A DNA stretch of 64,000 nt, taken from Antarctobacter sediminis. GTDB lineage: Bacteria > Pseudomonadota > Alphaproteobacteria > Rhodobacterales > Rhodobacteraceae. The stretch lies in NCBI RefSeq assembly GCF_019218285.1, contig NZ_JAHUZG010000002.1:372001-436000 (forward strand), read 5' to 3'. The notes under the pieces were generated by a model. The model was not told the DNA's origin. It ran no database searches and worked only from the letters and a program-made list of their open reading frames with translations. This document shows positions 1-15,900 of this stretch, one piece after another. The translations under genes and the position numbers were made by a program. How positions within the stretch are numbered: the stretch's first letter is position 1; each line of letters opens with the position of its first letter.

Positions 1-1
1 C

Positions 2-2998
<2,997 letters not shown>

Positions 2999-3020
2999 TC
3001 CCGAGGCACCGACAGGAAAA

Positions 3021-3047
3021 GGCCCGGCGGCAACGCCGGGCCTTTTT
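3021..3047 (+). terminator. Rho-independent terminator after gltB
   Basis: A nine-base GC-rich stem (GGCCCGGCG paired with CGCCGGGCC, loop GCAA) is followed at once by five T. It lies 22 bases after the gltB stop and ahead of mtgA, which therefore needs its own promoter in the following 70 bases. Confidence 0.9.
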
Positions 3048-3118
3048 CGTGGGCAGAGGTGAACCGCGCGCCCGCGTCAGGCGTTGGCGATACGGCGGGA
3101 CTGGTCTAGGAAAGACCC

Positions 3119-3859
3119 ATGGCAGGCAAGGCAAAGAAACCGGCGCGCGGCAAGCGTTCCAAGTCCAGGAAATCTCAGCGCACCATCCGTCCGATGGTCT
3201 TTTTACGGCGCTGGCTGTTGCGGGCGGCGCTGGCGACAGCCGTTCTGGCGGTTGTGATGGTGGGCTTGTTCCGCGTCTTCAACCCGCCAACGACTCATAC
3301 CATCTGGTCCGAATCCCGGCGTCTTGGCGGGGTCGACCGAAATTGGGTTGCAGTGGATGCCATCGCCCCGGTCATGCTGCGGTCTGCCGTGGCCGCCGAG
3401 GATGCAAATTTCTGCATCCACTGGGGTTTTGACATGGGGGCGATCCGCGCCGCCATCGAGGAAGGCGCACAGCGCGGCGGCAGCACGATCAGCCAGCAAG
3501 TCGTCAAGAATGTCTACCTCTGGCAGGCGCGCAGCTATATCCGCAAGGCGATGGAGGCACTGCTGACGCCGCTGGTCGAAGCGCTCTGGCCCAAGCGGCG
3601 CATCCTTGAGGTCTATCTGAACGTCGCTGAATTCGATGAAGGCGTCTTTGGCATCGACGCCGCCGCTCGCCATTATTTCGGTGTCGCCCCGGATGCGCTC
3701 AGTGCCCGTCAGGCTGCGCTTTTGGCCTCTGTTCTGCCAAACCCCAAGAACCGCGATGCGGCCCGCCCCAGCGCCCGAATGAACCGCCGGGCGACGGCGA
3801 TCATGGATGGTGCAGCGCTGATCGAAAGCGACGGGCGCGCCGACTGTTTCCAGAAATAG
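3119..3859 (+). CDS. mtgA: Monofunctional biosynthetic peptidoglycan transglycosylase
   Basis: The 246-residue protein is a GT51 glycosyltransferase that polymerises lipid II into glycan strands at the periplasmic face of the inner membrane. The N-terminus is Lys/Arg-rich and is followed by one membrane helix (about residues 30-50). The GT51 hallmarks follow in order: EDANFCIHWGFD (around residue 94, with the catalytic Glu), GGSTISQQ (around 120), then a KRRILEVYLN-type motif and the RHYFG block. There is no transpeptidase domain, so this is MtgA and not a bifunctional PBP1. The length is normal. The ATG is preceded by an AGGA-type ribosome-binding site. The gene stands alone between two terminators. 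Confidence 0.95.
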   Translation: MAGKAKKPARGKRSKSRKSQRTIRPMVFLRRWLLRAALATAVLAVVMVGLFRVFNPPTTHTIWSESRRLGGVDRNWVAVDAIAPVMLRSAVAAEDANFCIHWGFDMGAIRAAIEEGAQRGGSTISQQVVKNVYLWQARSYIRKAMEALLTPLVEALWPKRRILEVYLNVAEFDEGVFGIDAAARHYFGVAPDALSARQAALLASVLPNPKNRDAARPSARMNRRATAIMDGAALIESDGRADCFQK

Positions 3860-3861
3860 CA

Positions 3862-3897
3862 ACGGCCCGGCGCTGAACGCCGGGCCGTCTGTCTTTT
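3862..3897. terminator. Bidirectional terminator between mtgA and the giant adhesin gene
   Basis: An eleven-base stem (ACGGCCCGGCG / CGCCGGGCCGT, loop CTGAA) lies between two convergent genes and is followed on the plus strand by a T-rich stretch. It can end mtgA transcription and, read from the other side, the end of the giant minus-strand gene. Confidence 0.85.
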
Positions 3898-3921
3898 TCT
3901 GTTCGGGCGCGGGAGCCGACC

Positions 3922-6900
3922 TCAGAAGTCGAGCGTCACGCCATGCTCCAGTTGCAGTGTCTGCTCTGTCGGCATCGACAGGCGGGTCACGACCGAGCCA
4001 AGCCCGTTGGCAAAGGGTCGCGCCCGCTTGATGTTGAAGGTGAAGCGGCGGCTTTCGTCGATCTTCTCGACATCCACTTCAAAGCCCCATGTCAGACCGC
4101 TGGCCACCTCGCGGCGCTCCCACGAAAAGGCCATGCCCACACCGCATTCCGCAGCATCATCATAAGACGACAGCGTACAGGACAGGCGCGGGGTAAAGGC
4201 CGTCTGCATCATGCTGGCCAGCGCTTCGGACCCGCCGGGTGCACCAAGGCTTTCGAACCGGATCTCTGCCGTGGCGCGAGCGCCCCGGAAGTCATCCATC
4301 TCGATCACGCCGGTGTGGGTCAGACCCAGTTGCTTGGCCGTCACATCAGAGTCCCCGGCCTTGGCATAGGCAAAGTCGATCCCGACGCGGGGCTTCATGA
4401 CAAAGGTGTCGAAAGTCCGCTCACCCGAAATCCCTGCCCCGGCAAAGCCAGCGATATAGCTGTAATTGCCGGTGGCATTGATCGGGGCCGTGGCCGTGTC
4501 GAAATCAATGTCATAGCTGTGACGTCCGAATGCCCCGGCAAGGTAGTAGTCGAGGAACAGACCCTGGCCAAAGCCGCGCGCACCATAGACACCGCCATTG
4601 ACGCCAAAGCCGTCGATTGCACCGTCACCCAGACCGCTGACATCCGTGCGGCTGTAATACCCGCCCAGGAAGTAGCCGGCGATCGACGTGTCGCTGGTAA
4701 ACCGCTCACGCTGCCACGCGAACTGGACCAGCGCCTGTAGGCCCGTGTCCTCGGTCTTGTTCAGCGAGAAGGTGCCGTCAAGGATTTCGCGGGTGTCGGT
4801 CGCACAGTTGTAGACATCGCTGCCAAAGGTCCCGCGCGCCGTGCCGCTGGCATCCTGAATTTGCAGGCTGCCATTGACGTCCAGCGCCTGAAGCGTGCCG
4901 CAGGGCAGGTCGCGACCCGCTTGCAGACGAGTAAGCGCCCCTTTCGCCATCCGGCTAAAGCTGCGGGTCTGGGCGTCGATGGTCTCGGCCAGATCCTCTT
5001 CGAGGATTTCGGTCAGGGGGTCACGTACCTGATCCACAAGGTCATCCGCAACCGTCACGGCGGCAAGCGCCAGCGGCGCGCCATCATAGCGCGTGTCCGC
5101 CGAAGACACGACCACCGTGGGCTGACAGCTGTGAGTGCCTTCAACCTTGTCGTCATCGATGGCCCGGATCGTCAGCGCCTGCGGTGTCGTATAGTTCGCC
5201 GCGGTGAAGGTCAGGCTGGCCGGGGCAACAGTACACTGGCTGTCCCCGGCAAAACTCAACGTGACCGGAGAGCTTGGCGAGCCAAGCAGCGCAAAGGTCA
5301 TCGTGGCGTCGTCATTGCCGCCCTCGTTGGTCACAAGGTCAACATTGACCACCGCGATGTCGGCGAAATCGTCATCGGTAATGGTGGCCGTCTGGGTCAG
5401 GGTCGTGCCCAGGATCGTCGTCAGATCCCCCGACACAACCGCGCCGAGCGTCAGTTCAACGGTTTCCGCGCCTTCGATGTCGCCATCTTCCAGCACCGGA
5501 ACAGTGATGGTGGCCGAAGTCGCCCCCGCCGGGATCGTCACCGTCCCCGACAGCGCGGTGAAGTCAGCGCCAGAGGTCGCGGTGCCGGCCACCGTGTAGC
5601 TGATTACCGTGTCCTGCGTCGAAATCCGCGCCTGCGTCACCGTAAAGGTGGCGTCGGTCGGAGTTCCGCCATTGGCCTCTGCCCCGTCGGTGGCCGCGCT
5701 CAGCGTCACCGCGTTTTCCGCGCATTGCGTCATGGGGATGTTGTTGGCGAGCACGAAAGGATCGCCCGGTTCGATCACAAAGCTGGTGTAGAAGACCGGG
5801 TTGGCCGCCAGCGAGGCATCGGCAAGGAACCCGGTCGAGCCAAACTCGGTCGAGCCGATCACCGCCGGGTTCGACGGCAACAGCGTGGTCAGGTCCAGCG
5901 CACCAGAAGACAGCCGCGACGTGCTGGGGATACCGACCGCGGTCGGATAGCTCAGCGACATGGTGTACGTGCCCGGACGCAGGGCGAACCACTGGATTTC
6001 ACCGGTCGACCCGTCGCGGGTGATGTTGATGAAATTCGCAGTTCCCAGCGAAGAGTTGGAACCCGTCGGCCCGGTGACGGTAAAGCCGCCGCCCGGAATG
6101 ATGCGGCCATCATCCTCGCAGTAGAAATACCCCTGCGGATCGAAATCCTCATCGTCCGGGATGCCATCGCCGTCACGATCGTTCCCGACTTCAAAGAGGT
6201 CGGGCACACCGTCGCCATCCGAATCCGGCAGCGGAACAGGGTTTGGCGTTCCGGTCAGATCCGCAGTCACGGTGATTGCAGCGGCTGCGGTCGATAGGTT
6301 CCCTGCCGCATCCGCTGCCGCGCCCGCATCCAGCGAGATCTCGACCGGGCCGTCATGATCCGGCGTCACGGTAAAGCTGTAGTCCGCCCCCGTACCGGTC
6401 AGCGCCGAAGCAGTGCCGTTCGTGATCTGGACAGTGGCAAGCGTCAGCCCGGTCACATCTTCCGAGAAGGTCAGCGTGACAAGGAAGGGGTCCGCCTGCG
6501 CCGTGGTCGGACCGGTCAGGACCGCCGTCGGCAGAACGGCATCCTTGGTCGCGGTTCCCGTGGCGGCCGCGCCGGTGTTGCCCGCCGGATCGGTCAAGGC
6601 AACGCTGATCGTCAGCGTGCCGTCGCCAAGGCCCGACAGGTCCAGCCCGGTCACTTGATCGGTGCCCGTGGCGATGGTGCCCGTACCCGTGACGGCGGCG
6701 CCGCCCCCGTCCGAGGTGATGCTGTAGGCAAATGTTGCCCCAACCTCGGCCCCGGAAAGGGTGAATCCGACAGCCGACTGGTTACCCGCATTTACCGGGT
6801 CCTGATCGAAGGCAACGCCATATCCCGAAGGCGCGGTCGCGTCCTTGGTCGCGCTGGCCGTCGCCTGCGGCGCGGGGTTGCCTGCCGCGTCAGATACATC

Positions 6901-9900
6901 CGCCGTGATCAACAGGACGCCGTCCGCCAGACCGGTCAGGTCGATGGACAGGTTCCAGACGCCGCCGCTGACGGCTGCCGTGCCAGTTGCCACAGCCGCG
7001 CCATCACTGACCTCGACCGTGACGACCGCACCATCGGCCAGATCGGTCGTTGTCCCCGAAAGGACCGTGGCCAATGCCTCTGCCGCGTTGATGACGTCAT
7101 CATCCTCGATCGGCGCATCAATGGCCACGCCGGGAATGGTGGCATCCTTGATCGCGGTATCGGTCGCATCGGCCCCGGTGTTGCCGGCCGGATCGGTCAG
7201 CGCCACGGTCAGCGTCAGCGTGCCGTCGCCAAGGCCCGACAGGTCCAGCCCGGTCACCTGATCAGTGGCCGTGACGATGGTGCCCGTGCCGGTGACGGCG
7301 GCGCCGCCCCCGTCCGAGGTGATGCTATAGGCAAATGTTGCCCCAACCTCGGCCCCGGCAAAGGTAAAGCCGGTCGCTGTCTGGTTGGCAAGGTTCACCG
7401 GATCGTCGTCAAGGCTGGCCGCGTAGCCCGCCGGGGCAACCGTATCCTTGGACGCGCTGGCGGTCGCCTGCGGTGCCGGGTTGCCCGCCGGATCGGTGGC
7501 ATCGGCGGTCACGCTCAGGGCGCCATCCGCAAGGGCGGACAGGTCCAGCGTCACGCTCCAGACCCCGCCCGAGACGGTCGCCGTGCCAGACACAAGCCCG
7601 CTGGCCCCATCTGCGACGTCGATGGTCACGCTGGTTGCATCAGGCAGATCGGTGGAGGTGCCCGAAATCACAACCGTTGCGACCTCGGCGGCGTTGACCA
7701 CATCGTCGCCCTCGATGGGTGCGTCGATGGCCAGCGTCGGAGCCGTGGCATCCTTGGTCGTGGTGGCCGTGGCCGCCGCGCCGGTGTTGCCCTTGAAGTC
7801 CGTCAGCGTGACGCTGAGCGTCAGCGTACCATCCGGCAGTCCGGACAGGTCTATGCCGGTCACTTGCTGGTCCGCCGCGGTGATCGTGCCGGTGCCTGTC
7901 ACACTGCCAGCCCCACCGTCAGAGGTGATGGTATAGGCAAAGGTCACATCGGTGCCAGAGATGCCCGGCCCGACCTCGGCATTGGCGAAGGTGAACCCGA
8001 TGGCAGTCTGGTTGGCGATGTTCACGGGATCTTCGTCAAAGCTGGCCGTGTAACCCGCAGGCGCGGTGGTGTCCTTGAGGAAACTGGTCGTCGCAGACGA
8101 ACCGTTACCCGAGGCATCCGTGATCTCGGCCGTCAGCGTGATCGTACCATCGGCAAGGCCAGAGATGTCCAGCGCGTCGGTCCAGCTATGCTGGGCGCCC
8201 GGACCGGCTGTCAGGCCCGTTGTGACAGAAACACTGCCCGCCGCCCCGTCGGTGGCCGTGATGACCACCTGAACGGCATCCGCCGCATTGGAGGCTACGC
8301 CCGAGGCGATGAAGCCTGCGGCCTCGGCCGCGTTGACCGCATTGGCATAAAGGCTGTTGGCCGCATTTGGATCCGGATCCTGAATTTCGATCGAGGGGGC
8401 CAGCGTATCCTTGGCAAAGGAGGCCACCACCTGAACCGCGGCATTGCCCGCCGCGTCCGACACATCGGCGGAAAGGTCGTAATCGCCATCCGCAAACGCC
8501 GAAAGATCGTAGGATGTGTTCCAGACACCGCCCGTCACCGTAACATTGCGCGTGTCGACGACCGCCGTAGAGGCATCGCGCAGGGTCAGCGTGACCAATG
8601 TGCCATCGGCGACACCGCCAGCGGTGCCAGACACGGCAACCGCAGACGCTTCGGCTGTGTTGACGATGTCATCACCCGCAATCGGCGTATCAATGCCGAC
8701 AACGGGAATGCCCGTGTCCTTGGTGGCCGAGGCCGTGACCTGGGTGGCCGGGTTGCCTGCCGCATCCGAAGCATCGGCTGCAAAGTCAAGCGTTCCGTCG
8801 GCCAGACCGGACAGGTCCAGTGTCGCCGACCACAGGCCGCCGGTCACTGTGGCCGTGCCCGTCACCGATCCTGCGCCGCTGTCACCGACCGAGATGGTGA
8901 CGATGGTGCCATCGGCCAGATCACTGGACGTGCCCGACAGGACAACGGTAGCGGCCTCACCCGCATTGATCACATCGTCGCCTTCAATCGGAGTGTCGAT
9001 GGTCAGGCTGGGTGCGAAGGCGTCCTTTGTCGCGGTATCTGTCACGGCGCTACCGGCATTCCCCGCGTCATCGGTCAGGATCACCGACAGCGTCAGTGTG
9101 CCATCGCCAAGGCCCGACAAATCCAGACCGGTCACCTGATCCGTGGCGGTGACGATGCTGCCGGTCCCGGTGACAGGCGCGCCGCCTCCGTCAGAGCTGA
9201 TCGTATAGGCAAAGGCCGTGCCGACCTCTGCCCCCGCAAAGGTAAAGCTGATCGCCGTCTGATTGGCGATGTTCACCGGATCCTGATCAAAGGTCGCGGC
9301 ATAACCCGTCGGCGCTGCCGTGTCCTTGGTGGCCGAGGCGCTGGCTTGCGGAGCGGGGTTGCCCGCCGCATCCGAGACATCTGCCGTCAGGGTCAACGGT
9401 CCGTCAGCCAGCCCCGAAAGGTCGATCACCAGCGACCATGCACCGCCAGCAACACCCGCAGTCCCCGTTGCGACGCCGGCACCGCCGTCGCTCACCGAAA
9501 CGCTGAGCACGAGGCCGTCCGCGACGCCCGAGGTGGTGCCTGTCAGGGCGACGGCACTAACGTTTGCAGCATTGACAAATCCCGTGCCCGCCACCGGCGT
9601 ATCAAAGGCAACGGCAGGGGCTGCGGTGTCCTTGGTCACGGTCGCCGTGGTATTCGCACCGGCGTTTCCTGCCGGGTCTGTCAGCAAAACCGTCAGAGTC
9701 AGCGTACCGTCCAGCAACCCACTGAGATCCAGACCGGTCACCGCGTCTGTTGCGGTTGCGATTGTCCCGGTTCCGGTCACAGGCGTGCCGCCGGCATCGG
9801 ACGTGATGCTATATGAGAAATCCGCGCCGACTTCGGCTGCTGCAAAGCTAAAGCTCATCGCCGCCGCGTTTGCCGCGTTCACCGGATCCTGATCGAAGGC

Positions 9901-12900
9901 CACGCTATAGCCCGCAGGGGCCGTTGCGTCCTTGGCCGCGGCCGCGGTCGCCTGCGGTGCCGGGTTGCCTGCCGCATCCGACGCATCGGCGGAAACGCTC
10001 AACGCCCCATCCGCCAGCGCCGTCAGGTCCAGCGTCACCGTCCAGATGCCGCCCGCCACGGTTGCCGTGTCGGTGACAAGGCCCATGCTGCTGTCGCCCA
10101 CATTGACTGTTACCACGGCTCCGTCTGCCAGGCCGTTGGACGTGCCCGAGATCACGACGGTCGATTGCTCGGCCGCGTTGACCACGCCATCGCCCTCGAT
10201 CGGAGTGTCGATGGTCAGGCTGGGCGCGGTGGCGTCCTTGGTCGTCGTATCGGTCTCACGCGGGCTGGCATTGCCAACCGGGTCGGTCAGCGCGACCGAC
10301 AAGGTCAGCGTGCCATCGGCCAGCGCCGACACATCGATGACGGTCACCTGATCCGTCGCCGTCAAGATGGTGCCGTTGCCTGCGACAAAGGCCGAATTGG
10401 CCGAGGATTCGATCCGGTAGGCAAAGGTTGCGCCCACTTCGGCCCCGGAGAAGGTAAAGCTGACCGCCGTCTGGTTGGCGATGTTCACCGGATCCTGATC
10501 AAAGGCCGCGCTGAACCCGGTCGGGGCAGTGGCATCTTTGGTCGTGGTATCGGTGGCATCTGCCCCGGTGTTGGTGGCGGCATCTGTCAGGGTAACGGTC
10601 AGCGTCAGCGTCCCATCGGGCAACGACGACAGGTCGATCCCGGTGATCTGGTCCGTGGCCGTCACAATGGTGCCACCGCCGGAGACGATCCCCGCCCCGC
10701 CGTCCGAGGTGATGCTGTAGGCATAAGTCGCGCCGACCTCGGCCCCGGCAAAGGTAAAGCTGGTCGCGGATTGATTGCCGGAGGTCACCGGATCCTGATC
10801 GAAGCTGACCGAATACCCCGACGGTGCGGTCCTGTCCTGTGCCGTGCCGCTGACCGTGATGTCATAGGGGTTTTCGTCCCGGTCGTCGTTGCCCAGCGAA
10901 AGGTCAAAGCTGAACGGGATCGAGGTGTTGGGATCGTCCACGATCCCTGCCCCGGGTGTGTACAGTACCGTGATCGTGGTGCTGCCCGAAACCGGGACCG
11001 ACGTGGCCAAAGGCCCGGTCACACTATCGACCACGACATTGGTTTCGCCAGAGATGACCGGAACTGCCGACAGGTTCAGCGGCGAGGTTCCCGAGTTCGC
11101 GACAGTCAGGACCAGACTGCGCTGTGCGCCTGCGTCGGGTGTGCCCTGATCCAACGTGCCGCCATCCGCGACTGCGCCGCCAATGCTGCCCACGACGCCG
11201 ATTTCAGGCGTCAACACAGTCAGCGTATCGGTTGCGCTGCCAAAGTTCCCGAAGGGCGAGGTCAGATCACCGGTGGTATTCACGAATGTGCCCGCATTGG
11301 CCGGTGTCACATCGACAGTCACGGTACAAACGGACGAGGCTGCAATCGCGGCGCCGGTGTAGGTGATGCTGCCTGCCCCCGAAGTGGCAGTCAACGTTCC
11401 CCCGGTACAGGTGGTCGACGCGTTTGACGGGGTCGCCACAACCAATCCGGACGGCAGGTTATCGGTGAAATCCAGCCCGCTGGTCGCGAAGGTCGCAGAA
11501 CTGTTGTCGATGGTGAAAGTCAGCGTCGAGTCTTGCCCCAGCAGGATACTGTCAGGTGCGAATACCTTGGTGAAAGTCGGCTTGGGCTGCACGGTCAGAG
11601 TGGCCAGAGCCGCCGCCGAGTCACCCAGTTCAGAGGTCAGCGTTGTCAGATTGCTGGCGAAGCTGCCAGTCGAAGGCGCAACCACGCTGACCTCGACAAG
11701 ACAGGCCGATGCCGCGGGGGCCGTGCCTCCGGTGTAGCTGAAGCTGCCTGCGCCGGGAACGGTGGTCAGCGTGCCGCTGCCACAGGTGGTGGAAGCGTTC
11801 GGCGTAGCCGCAATGACCAGTCCAGCCGGCAGCGAATGGTTGAAGGCCAGTCCCGACACCACGAAGGGCGCAGAGTTGCTGATGTCAAACCGCAGGACCG
11901 AAGCCTGATCCACATAGACCGTGGTCGGGGTAAAGGTCTGAACCGCGGTCAGCGGGTCATAGGCGGTCAGCGTGTCCGAGGCCGTCCCGGAGTTGCCGAT
12001 GCTGGAGGTCAGATCATAGCTGGTGTTGTTAAAGGTCGCCGGTCCGGTGACGGCCACATCCACGGACAGCGTACAGGTTGCCCCGGCCGCAAGGCTGCCG
12101 CCCGTGTAGGTGATCCCGCCATCGCCCGCGATCGCCGTCAGCGTACCGCCGGTACAGGTGGTCGAGGCATTGGCAGGCGACGCCACCTCCATGTCGGATA
12201 CCGAAGGCCCGACATGCGAGGGGAAGGAGTCGGTGAAATCAAGCGCGGTCGCGGCGAGAATAGAGGCGCTGTTGTCGATGGTGAAGGTCAGCGTGGTTGT
12301 CTGCCCGGTGCCAATATAGCTGTTGGCAAAGGCCTTGCTGAAACTGGGCGGCGCAACAACAGTCAGCGTGTCACTGGCCGTCAGCGAGTTGCCGAGCGAT
12401 GAGGTCAGATCACCGGTTGTGTTGACATGCACACCGGCGCTGACCCCAACGACGTTCGCCTGCACGGTACAGCTTGCCCCGGCGGCGATCACGCCACCTG
12501 TGTAGGAAATCGTTCCGGTGCCCGCGACAGCCGTCAGAGTGCCCCCTGTACAGGTGGTCGAGGCATTCGGCGTTGCCGCGACCTGCATCCCGGCGGGCAG
12601 CGTGTCGGTAAAGTCCAGCCCGCTGGCCGCAAGGATTGATCCGGTGTTGTCGATGGTAAAGGTCAGCGTGCTGGGCGCAGCGGCAATGCCGATGGCGTCC
12701 GGCCCGAACAGCTTGGTAAAGCCGGGGCGCGGCACGATGGTGATCGTATCGCTGGCCGAACCAGAGTTGCCAACCGACGAGGTCAGATCACCCGAGGTGT
12801 TCGCCTGTGCGCCAGTGCTGGCACCAAGGACATTCACCGTGACAGTACAGGTCGCCCCCGCCGAAATGGCTCCGCCGGTGTAGCTGATCGTGCCCGTTCC

Positions 12901-15900
12901 GGCCACGGCTGTCAGCGTACCGCCGGTACAGGTGGTCGAGGCACCGGACGGCGACGACACCAAAAGCCCCGCGGGCAGGTTGTCGGCGAAGTCAAGCGAG
13001 GTGGCCCCAAGGGTCGACCCGCTGTTGTCGATGGTAAAGGTCAGTGTCGTGGTCTGGGCCTCGGCCATGGCGGCAACCCCAAAAGCCTTGGCAAAGGTCG
13101 GCAGCGGCTCGGCATCCAGCGTATCAGAGGCCGAACCGGAATTGCCCGAGGAGGAAGTCAGATCGCCGGTCGTGTTGAGGAATGTGCCTGCGGAGACAGG
13201 AATGACATCGACAGACACGGTACAGCTTGCCCCGGCCGCAACGGTGCCCCCGCTATAGCTGATCGTTCCGGCCCCGCCGACGGCGGTCAACGTTCCTCCG
13301 GTACAGGTTGTCGACGCATTCGGTGCCGCCGCAACCTGAACCCCTGCGGGCAGGTTGTCGGTGAAATCAAGCGACGACGCCGCAAGGCTCGACGCGGCAT
13401 TGTCAACGGTGAAAGTCAGCGTCGACGTCTGACCAACCGCGACCACGTCGGGCGCAAAGACCTTGGCGAATGTGGGGGCCGGTTCCACGTTCAGCGTTGC
13501 CGAAGCCGCAACCACCGCAGGCAGACCGCCCGAAAACAACTGGCTGCTGACATTCGTATAGCTGCCCGCTGTGGCCGATGCTGGGATCTGAAGGTTCGCC
13601 GTCAGCGTACAGGTTTGCCCCGCCGCGATGCTGCCCCCGGTGAAATTCAGGAAAGAGGTGCCAGTCAGGTTGCCGCCGCCGCATTCGGCACTGGCCGACA
13701 GGCTCGTGGCGACCGTCCCGGACAGCATCGCGTCGAGATCGTCGGTGAAGCTGATATTCGTGGCCGACCCGCTGAGGCTGTTGTTGGTGATGTCGAACTG
13801 AAGGACAACCGCGCCGCCAGCAACCGTGTCACTTGCAAAGGATTTCGAAAAGCTCAGGTCAGCGCCAGAGCCGGTCACCAGGTTGTCCGTGGCGGCCGCC
13901 CCGGTGACAGGCAGGGAGGCAATGGTGCCGGTAACGCCGGAGGTCGTATTGGTGGCCGAGGCAAGCACCGGCGCACTGGCCGGAACGGTGACCGAAGTGC
14001 GGATGGTACAGCTGCCTGCCGCCGCGAGGGAGGCTCCGGTGACGGTGATCGTATCGGTGGTCGTTCCCGAAACCGTGGCGCCGCAATTATTCAGCAGGAC
14101 ACTGTCAAAAACCGTACCGCTGAGCATCGCGCCAAGGTCATCGGAAAAATCGATGCCGGTGGCCGCGCGGGTCGCGTCAAGGTTGGTCAGGGTGAACTCA
14201 AGCGTGACCGCATCGCCGGGCGACACGGGATCATCGGTAAAGTTTTTGGCCAGACCGATCCGCTCGCTCTGGACGACCAGCAAGTCGGATGCCGCCGGGG
14301 ACAGCCCCAGGCTGGAAACAAGTGTCCCCGAGAGGCTGGCAAAAGAGCCGTCAGCCGCCGCCGCAGGAACAAGCACATCCAGTTCGATCACACAGCTTGC
14401 GCCCGCAGCAACAGAGCCCCCCGAATAACTCACCGAAGACGGAAGAGGCACGGTTACGGTGCCGCCACAGGTGTTCAGTGTGGGTGTCGCCGTGACGGTC
14501 AGATCAGGCGATCCGGGCAAGACAGTCGCGAGGTTGTCGGAAAAGGAGATCGAGGAGGCATCGCCAGCCGGGCTGGTGCTGTTGGGGTTCGTGATCGTGT
14601 ACTGCAAGGTGATGGTGTCGCCGGCAATCGCAGGGCTGCCGACAAAGGCCTTGGCAAAAACCAGCAACTGGCTGTCCGTTCCGGTCAGATCGATGCTGTC
14701 GCTGGCCGGGGTGTTGACCAGAACAGCAGCGCTGGCGCCACCGATGCTGGCGGTCAGGTCAGAGGTGGTGTTGGTATAGGTTCCATCGCCCCCCGTCGCG
14801 CCCAGTTGGACGGCAATTGTGGTGGTACAGCTGTCATTGATCCCGACAGAGCCGCCAGTGAAGGTGACGGTCGACGTCCCAGTGATCGAACTGAACCCAC
14901 ACCCGTTCGACACCACCGACGAGAAGGTGGTGCCGGTGAGGAAGGTTTCGAGGTTGTCGGTAAAGCTGATGGTCGATGCGCTGACTTCGCCATTGGTCAG
15001 AATGAAGTCGATATTGACCGTGTCACCAAAGACCGCAGTTTCATCCTGAAAAGACTTCGCCAGGGCAAGACCGATTTCGCCCGCGCCCACGGTAAAGGTG
15101 GTCGAGGCCGGGCCGCCATCGGTGGTTTCGTTCGACGTAATGACCGAGCTGTCAACGGTATAGACTCCGTTCGGCAGCGCCGTGCCCACATCGTAAGTGA
15201 TGGTGAAGCTACAGCTTGCGCCACCGGCAAGCGCGCCCCCCGAATAGACAAAACCGGACGACGGCAACGCCGGGAACGGCGGGCTGGGCAAGGTCGAGTT
15301 CGGGATCGAAACATACTGTCCGCCACAGTTCGGCTCTGCCGTGGGTCCGCCCAGAACGCCCGTTCCCAGCCCTACATAGCCCGAGCTCGAGTCGCCAAGG
15401 ATCTGGCTATAATCCACGGTAAAGCCCAGACCGCTCAGCGCCGTTCCGCCATTGGGGTTGGTCAGCGTATAGACAACATCGACCGATCCGCCGGGGATCA
15501 GCGGATTGCTTTGAAACACATGCGTCAGAACCGGCGGCGACAGAACGGGCAGCGCCTCGACGGTCAGAGTGTCCTGCCCGAGCGAAGACCCGACAACCGA
15601 CACGCCACCAATCGTTGCGGTGGCCGCGCTGGTTGTATTGACATAGGTGCCTGCGGCAGCGGCGCCCGGAACATTGACCGTCACGCTAAAGCTACATGAC
15701 GCACCGGCGGCAAGTTCGCCTCCGGTGAAGGTAAGCAGGCCGGAGCCGCCCAGCGATGATCCCGCACCACAAGGCGTGGCCGGAAGCGCCGATGCGGTCG
15801 CTCCGGACAACATCGCATCCAGATCGTCAGTAAAGGTGATGCCGGTGGCCGACCCGCTGCGCGAGTAGTTGGTCAGCGTGAATTCAAGAGTGGTGGTTCC

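Noticed and set aside
6355-9816. A 1,153-codon open frame on the plus strand opposite the giant gene
   Set aside because: It is antisense to the Ig-like repeats. The translation is Arg/Gly-rich, repeats with the same period and has no domain. It exists because GC-rich repeat DNA lacks stops in that frame.
13615-15699. A 694-codon open frame on the plus strand within the giant gene
   Set aside because: Same cause: antisense shadow of the repeats, with low-complexity Arg/Gly translation and no start context.
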